A DNA stretch of 64,000 nt from Nonomuraea sp. NEAU-A123 (GCF_018603905.1 NZ_JAHFZZ010000007.1:591161-655160), one strand, 5' to 3'. Counted from the stretch's first letter, positions 50,859-61,100 are shown. A program made the numbers and translations. Notes: a model not told the origin generated them from the sequence alone.

Positions 50859-51737
50859 TCAGCACCCCTCGATCCGGTACTTGCCCGGCTTGCTCCGGAC
50901 GCTCCAGCCACCCATCGAGGACTCGTCGTACACGGTGCGGTAAGCCCGCGCGGGACCGGTCAGCCGGAACGGGAGCCCGCCCGGGCTGCGGATCACCACC
51001 TGCTCGGCGCGGCCGTTGCTGATGACCGTGGCCACGAGTTCGAACTCGTAGTACGCCTTGCAGGCGGTGAGCGTCATGATGAAGGTCACCCGTTCGTCCC
51101 GGACCAGATCGATCTGCTTGGTCTCGAAGTACGGGGTGTCGCGATCCTTGACCGAGGTGAACCGCGGCGTCGGCCGGTCGAGATCGGCCGCGACCTCGAT
51201 GGTGCCCTGCTCGCCGGCATGGGCGGGGCTCAGCAGCGCGCCGTCGGGCACCGGCTCGCGGGTCACTATGCGCGGTCTGATGTCGGCGATCCGCAGGCCG
51301 GCGCGGTTGCCGTTCAGGACGACTATGACCCTCGTCTCCCCGACCGGGGCGGCGCGGTAACGCTCCAGGAAAGCCTCGTGTTGTGCCGCGTCGGGCCTGC
51401 CCAGCAGGATCGCTCGGTCCTGCGCGGCCGTCACAGGCTCGCGCAGGGCGAGGTCGGGGCCATCGGTGATGGTCTTCACATAGGCGGCCGTGACGGGCGC
51501 CTCGCGGCTGATCTCATCGAAGGCGCCGGGCCCGAGCGAGCCGAACCAGCCGGTGAACACGGCGCCGACCGCCGCGACGATCACCGCACCGACGATCCCG
51601 GCCACCCACGCCAGCACGGCTCGGCCCGGTCTCGCCCCGCCCGCGCCTTCCTCGACCGGCTCGCTCGGCTTCCGCTCGGGGGACTTCTTGCCACTCGCGG
51701 GGGAATTGTCCCGCTTTGTACGACGAGCTCTGGGCAT
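50859..51737 (-). CDS. single-pass membrane protein of unknown function
   Basis: The 292-aa protein has a highly charged N-terminus (MPRARRTKRDNSPASGKK), one transmembrane helix at about residues 38-66 and an extracytoplasmic domain with two Cys (LTACKAYY, RIEGC at the very end) that may form a disulfide. I do not recognise the domain. A GAGGG site precedes the ATG. The next gene encodes the propeller protein and begins within two bases of this stop, so the pair likely forms one surface complex. Confidence 0.65.
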   Translation of the reverse strand: MPRARRTKRDNSPASGKKSPERKPSEPVEEGAGGARPGRAVLAWVAGIVGAVIVAAVGAVFTGWFGSLGPGAFDEISREAPVTAAYVKTITDGPDLALREPVTAAQDRAILLGRPDAAQHEAFLERYRAAPVGETRVIVVLNGNRAGLRIADIRPRIVTREPVPDGALLSPAHAGEQGTIEVAADLDRPTPRFTSVKDRDTPYFETKQIDLVRDERVTFIMTLTACKAYYEFELVATVISNGRAEQVVIRSPGGLPFRLTGPARAYRTVYDESSMGGWSVRSKPGKYRIEGC

Positions 51738-51869
51738 AGGCCGCCCTCTCCAGCTTGGGGAAAAGCCGGGAAACGTCCGAGCCCATCATTGCGTTTCAGG
51801 TCGTCTTCTGTCCCGCTCCCGCGGAACTCGACCGTGCCGCCGCTTCCGCGGCCGGCCGAGCACCCGCCG

Positions 51870-53237
51870 TCAGCGGACCGTCGTGCCCGTGGCGCTGAGG
51901 TCGCGGCGGAAGGACTCCGGCGCCTTGTACACGGCCACCATCGTGATCACCGCACCGACCATGACGTACCCGGCGACCAGCGGCCACCGGCTGCCGTCGG
52001 ATCCGGCCAGCGCCGTGGCCACGAACGGGGTCAGCCCGCCGGCGAAGATCGAGGCGATCTCGCGGCCCGCCGCGGCGCCGGTGTAGCGGCGATCCGCCGG
52101 GAACAGCTCGGCGAAGAACGCGGGCTGGATGGCGTTGATGGCGTTGTGCCCGAGGTTGAGCACCAGCACGTACCCGAGCACGATCAGCACCATCGACCCG
52201 CTGCGCAGCATGAAGAAGAACGGGAACGCCATCACGAACACCACGACCGCGCCGAAGAAGTAGACCGGCCGCCGCCCGACCCGGTCGGAGATCGCGGCGA
52301 ACACGCCATGGCTGACGAAGGAGAGCACGGCCGCGACGAGGATCGCGTTGTTCAGCTGGCCCTTCTGCAGGCCGAGCGTGCCGGTGCCGTAGGACAGCGC
52401 GAACACCGTGAGCAGGAAGTACGGCAGCGCCTCGGCGAACCGCAGCCCGACGATCAGCAGCAGGTTGCGCCAGTCGTCGACGAAGATCGTACGGATCGGA
52501 CCATGAGCCGGGCGGTCCGGCTTCGCGGCGGCCTCGCCCCCGTCGCCCGCCTCGCCCGCCGCCGGCGCGGCGGCGACGGCTTCGGTGAAGACCGGGGTCT
52601 CCCGCAGGCTGCGCCGCATCCAGAACGTCACGACGAGGACGACGGCCGACAGCAGGAACGGGATCCGCCACCCCCAGCTCAGCAGTTGCTCATCGGAGAG
52701 CGTGTAGACGTAAGCGAAGACCAGCGTGATGAGGATCTGCGCCGAGAACCCGCCGGTGTTTGGCCAGGCGCTGAAGAATCCTCGGCGGTTCGGCGGCGCC
52801 GACTCCAGCACGATGATCATGGAGCCGCCCCACTCGCCGCCGACCGCGAATCCCTGAAGCAGCCGCAGCGCCACCAGCAGGATCGGAGCCCAGATCCCGA
52901 TCGTCCCGTAGGACGGCAGCAACCCGATGAGGATGGTGCTGAGCCCCATCACCGTGAGGGTGATCATCAGGGTGGACTTGCGGCCGTGCCGGTCCCCGCG
53001 GCTGCCGAAGAAGAGCCCGCCCAGCGGCCGGGCGAGGAAGCCGACGGCGAACGTGCCGAAGGCGGAGAGCGTGCCAACGAAGCCGCTGGCGTCGGGGAAG
53101 AAGACCTTGGGGAAGACGACGGCGGCCGCCGTCCCGTAGACGAGGAAGTCGTAATACTCCAGCGTGTTGCCGAGGAAGCTGGATGCCGTGACCTTCCAGG
53201 TGTAGCGGAGGTCGGTCTTCGGAAGGGTCGCAACCAT
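51870..53237 (-). CDS. MFS transporter, metabolite:H+ symporter type
   Basis: The 455-aa permease belongs to the MHS group. It has WKVTASSFLGNTLEYYDFLVYG at the N-terminus, SRGDRHGRK as the loop 2-3 motif, GFAVGGEWGGS, a long central loop rich in Gly/Ala (about residues 230-255) and RVGRRPVYFFG. About twelve membrane spans are visible. Such carriers import carboxylates and sugar acids. It is divergent from a GntR regulator across a set of palindromes, and with the lyase and isomerase genes it forms a likely catabolic cluster. GGGAGG precedes the chosen ATG. Confidence 0.9.
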   Translation of the reverse strand: MVATLPKTDLRYTWKVTASSFLGNTLEYYDFLVYGTAAAVVFPKVFFPDASGFVGTLSAFGTFAVGFLARPLGGLFFGSRGDRHGRKSTLMITLTVMGLSTILIGLLPSYGTIGIWAPILLVALRLLQGFAVGGEWGGSMIIVLESAPPNRRGFFSAWPNTGGFSAQILITLVFAYVYTLSDEQLLSWGWRIPFLLSAVVLVVTFWMRRSLRETPVFTEAVAAAPAAGEAGDGGEAAAKPDRPAHGPIRTIFVDDWRNLLLIVGLRFAEALPYFLLTVFALSYGTGTLGLQKGQLNNAILVAAVLSFVSHGVFAAISDRVGRRPVYFFGAVVVFVMAFPFFFMLRSGSMVLIVLGYVLVLNLGHNAINAIQPAFFAELFPADRRYTGAAAGREIASIFAGGLTPFVATALAGSDGSRWPLVAGYVMVGAVITMVAVYKAPESFRRDLSATGTTVR

Positions 53238-53310
53238 GGCGCCTCCCTTTCTGCCAGCGGCTTTGAACGTTTCCGCAGGGATTCGGTTGCCGCACACTAT
53301 GTCTTGGGAA

Positions 53311-53356
53311 ACGGTTAACCGTCAACGGTCACCGGTCATCGGTTAACGTTGACCGT
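53311..53356. promoter_or_regulatory. GntR operator cluster between MFS and GntR genes
   Basis: ACGGTTAACCGT (53311-53322) is a perfect palindrome, and CGGTTAACGTTGACCG (53340-53355) is a nearly perfect one. Between them ACGGTCACCGGTCA repeats the half-site CGGT(C/T)A. The cluster lies midway between the divergent MFS and GntR genes and is the obvious binding region of the GntR protein. Confidence 0.6.
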
Positions 53357-53404
53357 CTGCAGTAAGCAGGGATACCGTTGGCGAAGACCATGGGAGGAGA
53401 GCTG

Positions 53405-54082
53405 GTGACGATCACCAATCCGTTGCGCAATCCACCGCTCGGAGATCAGCTGCTCGTCCAGCTCCGATCGCTCATCGTGCGCGGCGAGCTGAGCGTGGGC
53501 ACGCATCTGGTCGAGGGCAGGATCGCGGAGCGCTTCGGGGTGAGCCGCGGGCCGGTCCGCGACGCGCTTCGCCAGCTCGAGATCGAGGGGCTGGTCGAGA
53601 CGCGCAAGCGGGGCGTCTCCGTACGCGGGCTGTCCGACAAAGATCTCCTGGAGCTTTACTCGCTGCGCGGCGCCCTGGAGAGCCTGGCCGTCCGGGAGGC
53701 CATCGCGCGTCTCGACGCGGCCGACTGGACCCCGATCGACGAGGCGCTCGACCAGATGCAGTCGGCGGCCGTGGCCGCCGACGCCGCCAAGTTCGCCGCC
53801 GCCGACCTCGATTTCCACAGCGGGTTCTACACGCTCGGCGACAACCGCTGGCTCACCGCCACCTGGGCGCTGCACCGGCCGCTGTTCGCAACGGTGTTGG
53901 AGATCACCAACACCGACCGAGACCTGGTCCCCGTCGCCGACGACCACGTCTACCTGAGGGACGTCATTCGTTCGGGCGACGTCGACGCCGCGCTGGCCGC
54001 GCTCACCGCTCATCTCGACGGCTCCTGCAGCCGGATCCGCGCGACGCTGAGTGGGCGACCGCGCCCGCAGCCCGCCTTCTGA
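53405..54082 (+). CDS. GntR-family (FadR/FCD) transcriptional regulator
   Basis: The 225-aa regulator has the GntR winged helix (LVQLRSLIVRGELSVGTHLVE, IAERFGVSRGPVRDALRQLEIEGLV) and a C-terminal FCD helical domain. The FCD metal-site residues are visible: Asp in FAAADLDFHSGFY and later His in DDHVYLRD and ALTAHLDG. FCD regulators sense organic acids or sugar acids. The GTG at 53405 has GGAGGAGAG in front; an upstream TTG is open but lacks such a site. It probably represses the divergent MFS gene and the genes downstream. Confidence 0.92.
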   Translation: MTITNPLRNPPLGDQLLVQLRSLIVRGELSVGTHLVEGRIAERFGVSRGPVRDALRQLEIEGLVETRKRGVSVRGLSDKDLLELYSLRGALESLAVREAIARLDAADWTPIDEALDQMQSAAVAADAAKFAAADLDFHSGFYTLGDNRWLTATWALHRPLFATVLEITNTDRDLVPVADDHVYLRDVIRSGDVDAALAALTAHLDGSCSRIRATLSGRPRPQPAF

Positions 54083-54129
54083 CCCGCGTCACCGTCCGCC
54101 AGTCACCAACGACGAACCGAGGCTTTGCC

Positions 54130-55026
54130 ATGCCAGAAAATACCCGACGCCGGGCGGAGGTCCTCGCCGCCGTTCCCACCTTCTTCGACGAGGCGGGCGA
54201 GCTCGACCACGCCACCGCCAAGGCGCACTTCACCGATCTCGCGCGTCATCTCGACGGTGTCTTCGTCTGCGGCACCACCGGCGAGTTCCCGGCGCTGGAT
54301 CGTGCGGAGCGCCGTACGCTGGCCGAGGCCGCGCTGGCCGTGTTCGGCCCTGACCGGGTCGTGGTGCACGTCGGCGCCGCGGCCACCCGAGACGCGGTGG
54401 CGCTGACCCGCGACGCCGTCGCCTTGGGGGCGCGCAGGCTGGCCGCGCTGACTCCGTACTACCTGCCCGCCGACACCGGCGCCGTCCTGCGGCACTTCGC
54501 CGCTGTGACGGCGGCCGCGGGTCCGGCCGCCGTCTACGGCTACCTGTTCAGCGAGCGCTCGGGCGTGGTCGTCGAGCCCGCCGAGTTCGCCATGATCGCC
54601 GCTGAGACCGGGCTGGCCGGCGCCAAGCTGAGCGGCCTGGCGGCCGAGCGGTTCGCGGAGTACCGCGCGGCGCTCCCGCCGCAGGCCCGGTTGTGGTCGG
54701 GCGCGGACACCAAGCTCGCCGAGGTCGTCCGCCACGGCGGCGCCGGAGTCGTCTCCGGGCTGTCGGCGGCGTTCCCCGAGCCGTTCGCGATGCTCGCCGA
54801 CGCCGTGGCCGACGGCGACGCCGCCGCGGAACGCTCCGCCCAGGCGCGGGTGGACGAGGTGCTGGCCGCGCTGGGCGGCACCGTGGAAGGCATCAAGCTG
54901 GCGCTGAGCCACCTCGGCCGCGGGACCGGCACCCTCCGCATGCCTGCCCCCGAGATCGGCCCCGACGAGCGACGACACATCGCCCGCCTGGCCGAGACGG
55001 CGTCGGCATCCCCCGCACCGGAATGA
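54130..55026 (+). CDS. DapA/NAL-family lyase
   Basis: The 298-aa TIM-barrel protein of the dihydrodipicolinate synthase/N-acetylneuraminate lyase family has FVCGTTGEFPALDRAER (GTTGE loop), a Tyr in AVYGYLFSE and the Schiff-base Lys in AGAKLSGL. The genomic setting next to a sialidase-like gene, a GntR regulator and an MFS acid transporter argues for catabolism, as in neuraminate or 2-keto-3-deoxy-sugar acid aldolases, rather than lysine synthesis. The true substrate is unknown. Its stop overlaps the start of the sialidase-like gene (ATGA). Confidence 0.88.
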   Translation: MPENTRRRAEVLAAVPTFFDEAGELDHATAKAHFTDLARHLDGVFVCGTTGEFPALDRAERRTLAEAALAVFGPDRVVVHVGAAATRDAVALTRDAVALGARRLAALTPYYLPADTGAVLRHFAAVTAAAGPAAVYGYLFSERSGVVVEPAEFAMIAAETGLAGAKLSGLAAERFAEYRAALPPQARLWSGADTKLAEVVRHGGAGVVSGLSAAFPEPFAMLADAVADGDAAAERSAQARVDEVLAALGGTVEGIKLALSHLGRGTGTLRMPAPEIGPDERRHIARLAETASASPAPE

Positions 55027-56231
55027 ACCACGCCTCCATGGACCACGACCACGTGAGCCCGACCGACTCCGTGGGGATCCGCCGGGAGTTCGTGACCGTT
55101 GACGATCCGCGCTGGACGCAGTGTCATGCGTCCACGCTCGCGGTAATCGGCGGCGTTCCCGTCGTCGCGTGGTTCGCCGGGACCAGAGAGGGGACGCCGG
55201 ACAACCGCATCCGGGTCGCCCGAGGCGGCCGGATACGCACCCTGGACACCGGCAGGGCCGTCGCGCACTGGAACCCGGTGCTGGCGGCGGGGCCGGACGG
55301 TGCCCTGTGGCTGTTCTGCAAGGCGGGCGCGCGCATCTCCGAGTGGGTCACGCTGGTCACCTGCTCGTACGACGGCGGCATCACGTGGGAGCCGGTCCGT
55401 GAACTCGTCCCGGGAGACCGGTCCGGCGGCCGGGGACCGGTCAAGAACCCGCCGCTGCTCGCTCCCGGCGGCCTGCGCTGGCTGGCGCCGGGCTCGACGG
55501 AGCGGTGGGGTGAGCGGCCCCGCTGGGATCCGTTCGTCGACGTGTCCGATGACGGCGGGCTGAGCTGGACGCGGTTCCCGATTCCCGTCGAGCACGCCGC
55601 CCTGACCGGCGCCGGGCACATCCAGCCCGCGCTGTGGTGGGGAGCAAGCGGCCCTGTCGCGCTGATGCGCAGCACCGAGGGCCGGGCGTACCGCTCGGTC
55701 TCCTCCGACGGCGGGCGCACCTGGACGCCCGCCGAGCCCACGAGCCTGCCGAACAACAACAGCGGCCTCACCGCGGTCGCGCTGCCGTCGGGACGGGTGG
55801 CCTGCGTGCACAACCCGGCCGCCGAGTCGTGGGGCAGCCGCTGCCCGCTCGTCGTCTCTCTGTCGGACGACGACGGGCTGACCTGGCACGCGGGGCCGGT
55901 CGTGGACGACGGCGCCGTCTCCATCGATCCAGCCGTCCCGCGACTCCTGAACCCCGGCCCCGCCCCCGCGCCCGGCAGCAGCTCCGACACCGCTCCCGGC
56001 ATAAGCTCCGGCACTCCCACCGACCCCGGTTCCAGCCCCGGTTCCAGCCCCGGTTCCGGCACCGGCTTCGCGCCGGGTGACGCCGGGGTCGTCACCAGCG
56101 GTGTCGCCGAGTACAGCTATCCGGCCGCGGTCGTCACCTCCGACCACCTGTTCGTCACCTACACCTGGCAGCGCCGGGGAATCGTCCTCGCCCGGCTGCC
56201 TCTCGCCGATCTGGAGCCGAAGACGCCATGA
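55023..56231 (+). CDS. sialidase-like Asp-box protein, cytosolic
   Basis: The 402-aa six-bladed-propeller protein has Asp boxes SYDGGITWE, SDDGGLSWT, SSDGGRTWT and SDDDGLTWH and an N-terminal WFAGTREGTPDNRI typical of the BNR/exo-sialidase superfamily. No signal peptide is present, so it would act on imported substrate. Between the last blades it carries about 40 residues of Pro/Gly/Ser repeats (GSSPGSSPGSGTG), encoded by 12-bp DNA repeats. The hydrolysed bond is unknown; relatives include sialidases and rhamnogalacturonan or other glycan hydrolases. It overlaps both neighbours by four bases. Confidence 0.82.
   Translation: MNHASMDHDHVSPTDSVGIRREFVTVDDPRWTQCHASTLAVIGGVPVVAWFAGTREGTPDNRIRVARGGRIRTLDTGRAVAHWNPVLAAGPDGALWLFCKAGARISEWVTLVTCSYDGGITWEPVRELVPGDRSGGRGPVKNPPLLAPGGLRWLAPGSTERWGERPRWDPFVDVSDDGGLSWTRFPIPVEHAALTGAGHIQPALWWGASGPVALMRSTEGRAYRSVSSDGGRTWTPAEPTSLPNNNSGLTAVALPSGRVACVHNPAAESWGSRCPLVVSLSDDDGLTWHAGPVVDDGAVSIDPAVPRLLNPGPAPAPGSSSDTAPGISSGTPTDPGSSPGSSPGSGTGFAPGDAGVVTSGVAEYSYPAAVVTSDHLFVTYTWQRRGIVLARLPLADLEPKTP
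56034..56070 (+). repeat. 12-bp in-frame repeat in sialidase-like gene
   Basis: Three copies of CCCCGGTTCCAG-like 12-mers encode the Gly-Ser-Ser-Pro loop between blades. Confidence 0.6.
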
Positions 56232-57868
56232 CCAGCCCGTACCGCCGGCCTGTCGCCCGCGCGGAGCACTCCGCCGCACCGCGTACCGCCTACCTGATCG
56301 CCAGCGGCGACCTGCGCCTGCCGGCCAACGTCGCCGGCTGGCCCGCCCAGGAAACCCTCGAAAAGGCGGTCGCCTCAGCGTTCGGCGACCTCGGCTGGAC
56401 CGTGGTCCGCGCGCACGAGGTGGATCCCGCCAAGGGGCACGGCTTCATCGACAGCCAGCGGATGGGCCTGGAGGTCTTCAAGACCATCCCGGCCGACGCG
56501 CCGCTCATCGTCGCCGAGGCCGTATGGCAGTACAGCCACCACGTGCTGGCCGGTCTCCGCACCCACGAGGGGCCGATCCTCACCGTCGCCAACTTCGACG
56601 GGACCTGGCCCGGCCTGGTCGGGCTGCTCGGTCTCAACGCGGGACTGACCAAGATGGGCCGCCCGTACTCGACGATCTGGTCGGTCGACTTCACCGACCG
56701 CTACTTCCTGGACGGCATCGCGAGCTGGGTGCAGGCCGGCCACATCGTCCACGACTCCTCGCACGTCCGCCCGCTGCCACCGCTGCCGCCCGGCCCGGAA
56801 TCCGAGCTCGGCGTCGCGCTGGCCGAGGAACTGCTGCGCGACAAGGCCATCATCGGCGTCTTCGACGAGGGCTGCATGGGGATGTACAACGCGATCATCG
56901 ACGACGAGTTGCTCAACCCCCTCGGCATCTACAAGGAGCGGCTGTCCCAGAGCGCCCTGTACGCCGAGATGCTCAAGGTGCCGGACGCCGAGGCGACGGC
57001 CGTACGCGATTGGCTCGCCGCCGCCGGGATGCGGTTCGCCACCGGCGCCGACGAGGCCACGGAGCTCACCGACCGGCAACTGCACGAGCAGTGCAAGATG
57101 TACGTCGCCGCGCTGCGGATCGCCGACGACTTCGGCCTGGACGCCGTCGGGATCCAGTACCAGCAGGGGCTGAAGGACCTCACCCCGGCATCCGACCTGG
57201 CCGAAGGGCTGCTCAACAACGTCGTCCGCCCGCCGGTGACCAGCCGCGACGGCACTCGGGTGCTCTACGACGACGCCCCGCTGCCGCACTTCAACGAGGC
57301 GGACGAGGGCGTGGCCGCGGACGCTCTGGTGACCAACCGGGTGTGGACCGCCATGGGCCTCGACCCCGCGACCACGCTGCACGACGTCCGCTGGGGCGAG
57401 CGGTACGGGGACGACTTCGTCTGGGTCTACGAGATCTCCGGCTCCGTCCCGCCGTCCCATCTGGAGGGCGGGTACGCGGGCGCGGTGAGCCGGCGGCAGA
57501 ACCCGATGTACTTCCCGGCGGGCGGCGGCACGATCAAGGGGGTGAGCAGGCCCGGGGAGATCGTCTGGTCCCGCCTCTACATCGCCGAGGCCCGGCTCCA
57601 ACTCGACATCGGCCGCGCTTCCGTCGTGGAGCTGCCCGAAGAGGAGACCGAACGGCGGTGGGCGGCGACCAACCCGGAGTGGCCGATCGCGCACGTCGTC
57701 CACCACGGGGTCACCCGCGACCAGTTCATGGCCCGCCACAAGGCCAACCACGTCCAGATCGCCTACGCCCCCGACGCCGCCACGGCCGACAAGGCGCTCC
57801 TCGCGAAGGCGGCGTTCTTCCACCGCCTGGGCGTCGAGGTGCACCTGTGCGGCGACGTCACCATCTAG
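56228..57868 (+). CDS. L-fucose/L-arabinose isomerase-family protein
   Basis: The 546-aa protein has the size and fold of L-fucose isomerase relatives. Blocks with acidic residues probably bind a metal (IGVFDEGCMGM, then HFNEADEGVAADAL); other blocks are QYQQGLKDL and HHGVTRDQFMARHKANHVQ. The putative Glu/Asp/His metal ligands (in DEG, ADEG and HHGV) match the usual E-D-H triad. It would interconvert an aldose and a ketose. It is the last gene of the GntR-lyase-sialidase cluster, starting with an ATGA overlap. Substrate assignment is not possible from sequence. Confidence 0.82.
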   Translation: MTSPYRRPVARAEHSAAPRTAYLIASGDLRLPANVAGWPAQETLEKAVASAFGDLGWTVVRAHEVDPAKGHGFIDSQRMGLEVFKTIPADAPLIVAEAVWQYSHHVLAGLRTHEGPILTVANFDGTWPGLVGLLGLNAGLTKMGRPYSTIWSVDFTDRYFLDGIASWVQAGHIVHDSSHVRPLPPLPPGPESELGVALAEELLRDKAIIGVFDEGCMGMYNAIIDDELLNPLGIYKERLSQSALYAEMLKVPDAEATAVRDWLAAAGMRFATGADEATELTDRQLHEQCKMYVAALRIADDFGLDAVGIQYQQGLKDLTPASDLAEGLLNNVVRPPVTSRDGTRVLYDDAPLPHFNEADEGVAADALVTNRVWTAMGLDPATTLHDVRWGERYGDDFVWVYEISGSVPPSHLEGGYAGAVSRRQNPMYFPAGGGTIKGVSRPGEIVWSRLYIAEARLQLDIGRASVVELPEEETERRWAATNPEWPIAHVVHHGVTRDQFMARHKANHVQIAYAPDAATADKALLAKAAFFHRLGVEVHLCGDVTI

Positions 57869-57886
57869 GCCCCACCGGGGCAGGGC

Positions 57887-58012
57887 TCAGGCCGGGGAGA
57901 AGGCGGCGCGGCCGATGAGGGACGTGACGAGGGCCTGGACGATACGCGTGATCAGCGCTTCCAGGAGCATCATGGCCGCCTTCGCGAGCACAGAGGCCAG
58001 AAATTCCGACAC
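57887..58012 (-). CDS. 41-aa amphipathic peptide
   Basis: A 41-codon gene starting with GTG, with GAGGTG nearby upstream. The product begins VSEFLASVLAKAAMM and continues with Leu/Ile/Val every third or fourth residue (LITRIVQALVTSLIG), as in an amphipathic helix, with net charge near neutral and no signal peptide. AT-rich sequence and an inverted repeat precede it, unlike the GC-rich surroundings, which supports a real promoter. I do not recognise it; a membrane-active peptide, a toxin or a small regulator are all possible. It is convergent with the fucose-isomerase-like gene. Confidence 0.5.
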   Translation of the reverse strand: MSEFLASVLAKAAMMLLEALITRIVQALVTSLIGRAAFSPA

Positions 58013-58025
58013 CAAGCACCTCACA

Positions 58026-58047
58026 TCACTAAATCCATCGTTAGTGA
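58026..58047. promoter_or_regulatory. inverted repeat upstream of 41-aa peptide gene
   Basis: TCACTAA and TTAGTGA form a perfect 7-bp inverted repeat separated by eight bases, starting 13 bases before the peptide's GTG. It could be an operator or a leader hairpin. The surrounding 60 bases are AT-rich. Confidence 0.45.
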
Positions 58048-58113
58048 GATAATTCACCCCAAATGTTGCAATTTGACCATAATCATGGTGTCCGTTTGGT
58101 GAACCGTTGGTGA

Positions 58114-61100
58114 CTACTCCGCGCTCGCCCGCTCCATCAGCGTCGCGACCAGCGCCGCCACGACGGCGCAGCCCAGGCCGATGCCCCAGCCGAACGGGCC
58201 GACCGGACGGCAGCCGAAGACCTGGCTGAGGCCGGGGACGGAGACGATCACCATGAGGGCGGCCAGCGACGACACCGACGCGAGGAACACCGTCCGATCC
58301 CGGCCCCCCACCGTCAGTGTCTGCAGCAGTTGCGCTCCCACCAGACCGATGAGCCCGACGGTGGACGCGCGGGCCTGCGTGCCGGTCATCCGGCCGAGCA
58401 GCCACGCCGCGGTCGCCGCCGCGGCGGTGGTGACGGCGCGTACGTAGATGTCCCTGGTCAGGGCGGTGCCGAGCGAGACCTCCGGCCCCTCGGCGAGCAG
58501 TTTCTCCGGGCTTTCGGCGTCCGGTGGGCGAACGGCCACGGCCATGGCGGGCAGCATGTCGGTGAGCAGGTTGACCAGGAGCAGTTGGCGGGCGTTCAGC
58601 GCGCTGCGCCTGGACAGCAGGCTGGAGCCGACCGTGAAGGCGATCTCTCCGACGTTCCCGCCGAGCAGGATGCCGAGCGAGTCGCGGACGGAGCCCCACA
58701 TCGCCCGGCCCTCGGAGATCGCGTCGATGATCGTCTCGATGCGATCGTCGATCACGACGATGTCGGCGGCGGCCCGGGCGGCGGGGGTGGCCTGCGGTCC
58801 GAGGGCGATGCCGACGTCGGCGAGCCGGATCGCGGGGACGTCATTGGCCCCGTCACCGGTGACGGCCACCACCTTGCCCGCGCGCCGCAGGCAGGAGACG
58901 AGGCGGGCCTTGTGCTCGGGCGTGGTGCGCGCGAACACCGCCACCTCCGGCAGCACCGCGATCAAGGCGTCGTCGTCCAGCCGCTCCAGCTCGGGTCCCG
59001 TCATCACCCGCTGACCGTTCAGAACGTGGATCTCGGCGGCGATGGCCTCGGCCGTGCTCGGATGGTCGCCAGTGATCATGATGACCCGTACGCCGGCTCG
59101 CATCAGTCCCTCGACGCTCCGCTTCGCCGTCGGCCGGACGGGATCGGCCAGGCAGAGGAACCCCAGGAAGCACAGGCGCTCGATGCGGGACTCGTCGAGA
59201 TCGGCGCGGCTGGACGCCCGGCGCTCGGCGACGGCGAGCACCCGGAATCCCTCCAACGCGCGCCTGTCCACCTCCTTCTCCAGCTCATGCCTGCTCTTCG
59301 CGCCCATGGGGACCGGCCGGCCGCCGCGGATCAGGTGGGTACAGCGGTCGAGCACGACCTCGGGGGCTCCCTTGATGCTCAGCAGATGGCCCGACTCCGA
59401 CAGGCCGAGCACCGCGTGGTAGCCACGCGCGGGTTCGAAGGGCAGCTCGTCGACCCGGTGCCACTCCCCCAGGCCGTCCTTGGGCGTGACGTGCAGCTTG
59501 GCGGCGCCCTCCACGACGGCGCGGTCCGTGGGATGGGGGATGGCCCGCCCGCCGTCGAAGCGGGGCCCCGCCCGGAGCGCCGCGCCGACGATCCCCTTCA
59601 GCTCCGGCGTCAATGTCTCGAGCGGCCGGGCGTGGTCTCCGTCCGAGACCTGGCGCAGGCTGATGCGGCCTTCGGTCAGGGTCCCCGTCTTGTCGAAACA
59701 GAGCACGTCGACCCGGCCCAGGGCCTCGATCGTCGACGGGTTGCGGACCAGCGTATTGCGCTTGGAGAGCCGTTTGCTCGAGGCGAGCTCGGCCACGGTG
59801 GCGATGAATGGCAGCCCCTCGGGGACCGCGGCGACGGCCAGGCTCACCGCGGGGGCGAGAGCCGCGGACAGGGGCGAGCCGCGCATCAGGTTCAGCACCA
59901 TCAGGAACGCGCCCGACCCGATCGCGGCGGGCAGGATCCTGCGGCTCAGTCTGCGGAGCCGCAACTCCACGCCGCTCACCAGCGGCCCGTTGTGGGCCAG
60001 TCTGGCGGTCCTGCCCGCCTCGGTCTCCTCCCCCATCGCCACGATCACGGCCAGGCCGTGGCCGGCCGCGACGGTGGTGCCCTCGTACACCATCGATCGG
60101 CGATCCGCGATCGCGGCGGCGGCGGTGGGCGCGTCGGTCTTGGTCACGAGCTGCGACTCGCCGGTCAGGGTGGACTCGTCGATCTCCAGGCCGACCGCCT
60201 GGATCAGCCTGCCGTCGCCCGGTACGGCGTCGCCGGCGCGCAGCTCGATCACGTCCCCCTTCACCAGGTCGTCGGCGACACCGGAGACGCCGCCGCCGGG
60301 CCTGCGCAGCCGTACCCGCACGGCGGTGATCTCGGTGAGACGGTGCAGCTCCTTGTCGGCGCCGCGCCGTTGCGCCCCGCCGATGACGGCGTCGACCACC
60401 ATCACGCCGCCGATCAGCACGGCGTCCAGAACGGAACCGACCGCGGCCGACAGGCCCGCGCCCGCGGCCAGCACCGGCGTCAATGGATTGGCGAGCTCTT
60501 CGACGGACGCCATCGCCAAGGACGTGGGCCCGGTGGTACCCGGCCGCGCCGGCTTCGTCCTGCGGCGCGCGGCCTCCTTCTCGGTCAGCCCGTGCGGCGA
60601 CGTGCGCAGCAGGTCGAGGACGTCAGGCACCGCCATCGCATGCCACGGCGTATGGTCGGCGTCCACCGGCGGCGCCGTCCGCCTGACCTCGCGTCCGGCC
60701 CACTCCCCCGTGACCAGGGCGGCCACCGAGGTGCAGTCGCGTATCAGGTGCGCCCGTGCGACCGCTGTCCCGGCCGGGCCGAGAACGGCCATACCCGCGC
60801 CGACGACCCCCGCCGCGGCGGCCAGCCGTACGCTGCGCCTGCTCGCGCTCTTCGCGTACGGCACGCAGCGCAGCAGCAAGTGGACCCCGTCGAGATCGCT
60901 GATCACGTCGGCGTCCCACGGCACGCGCCGCGCTCCCCTGAGCACGCCGATGCCCAGGTCAGCCTGGCGCAGGCCACGCCTCGACGTGCGGGACACCACG
61001 GCCACGACGAGTCCTTCGGACTGCAGCGCCCGCACCGAGGCGGCCAGCCGGGAGCCGCCGTCGACGACCCGGTCGACACCGAGCCGCAGGCCCAGGCCCG

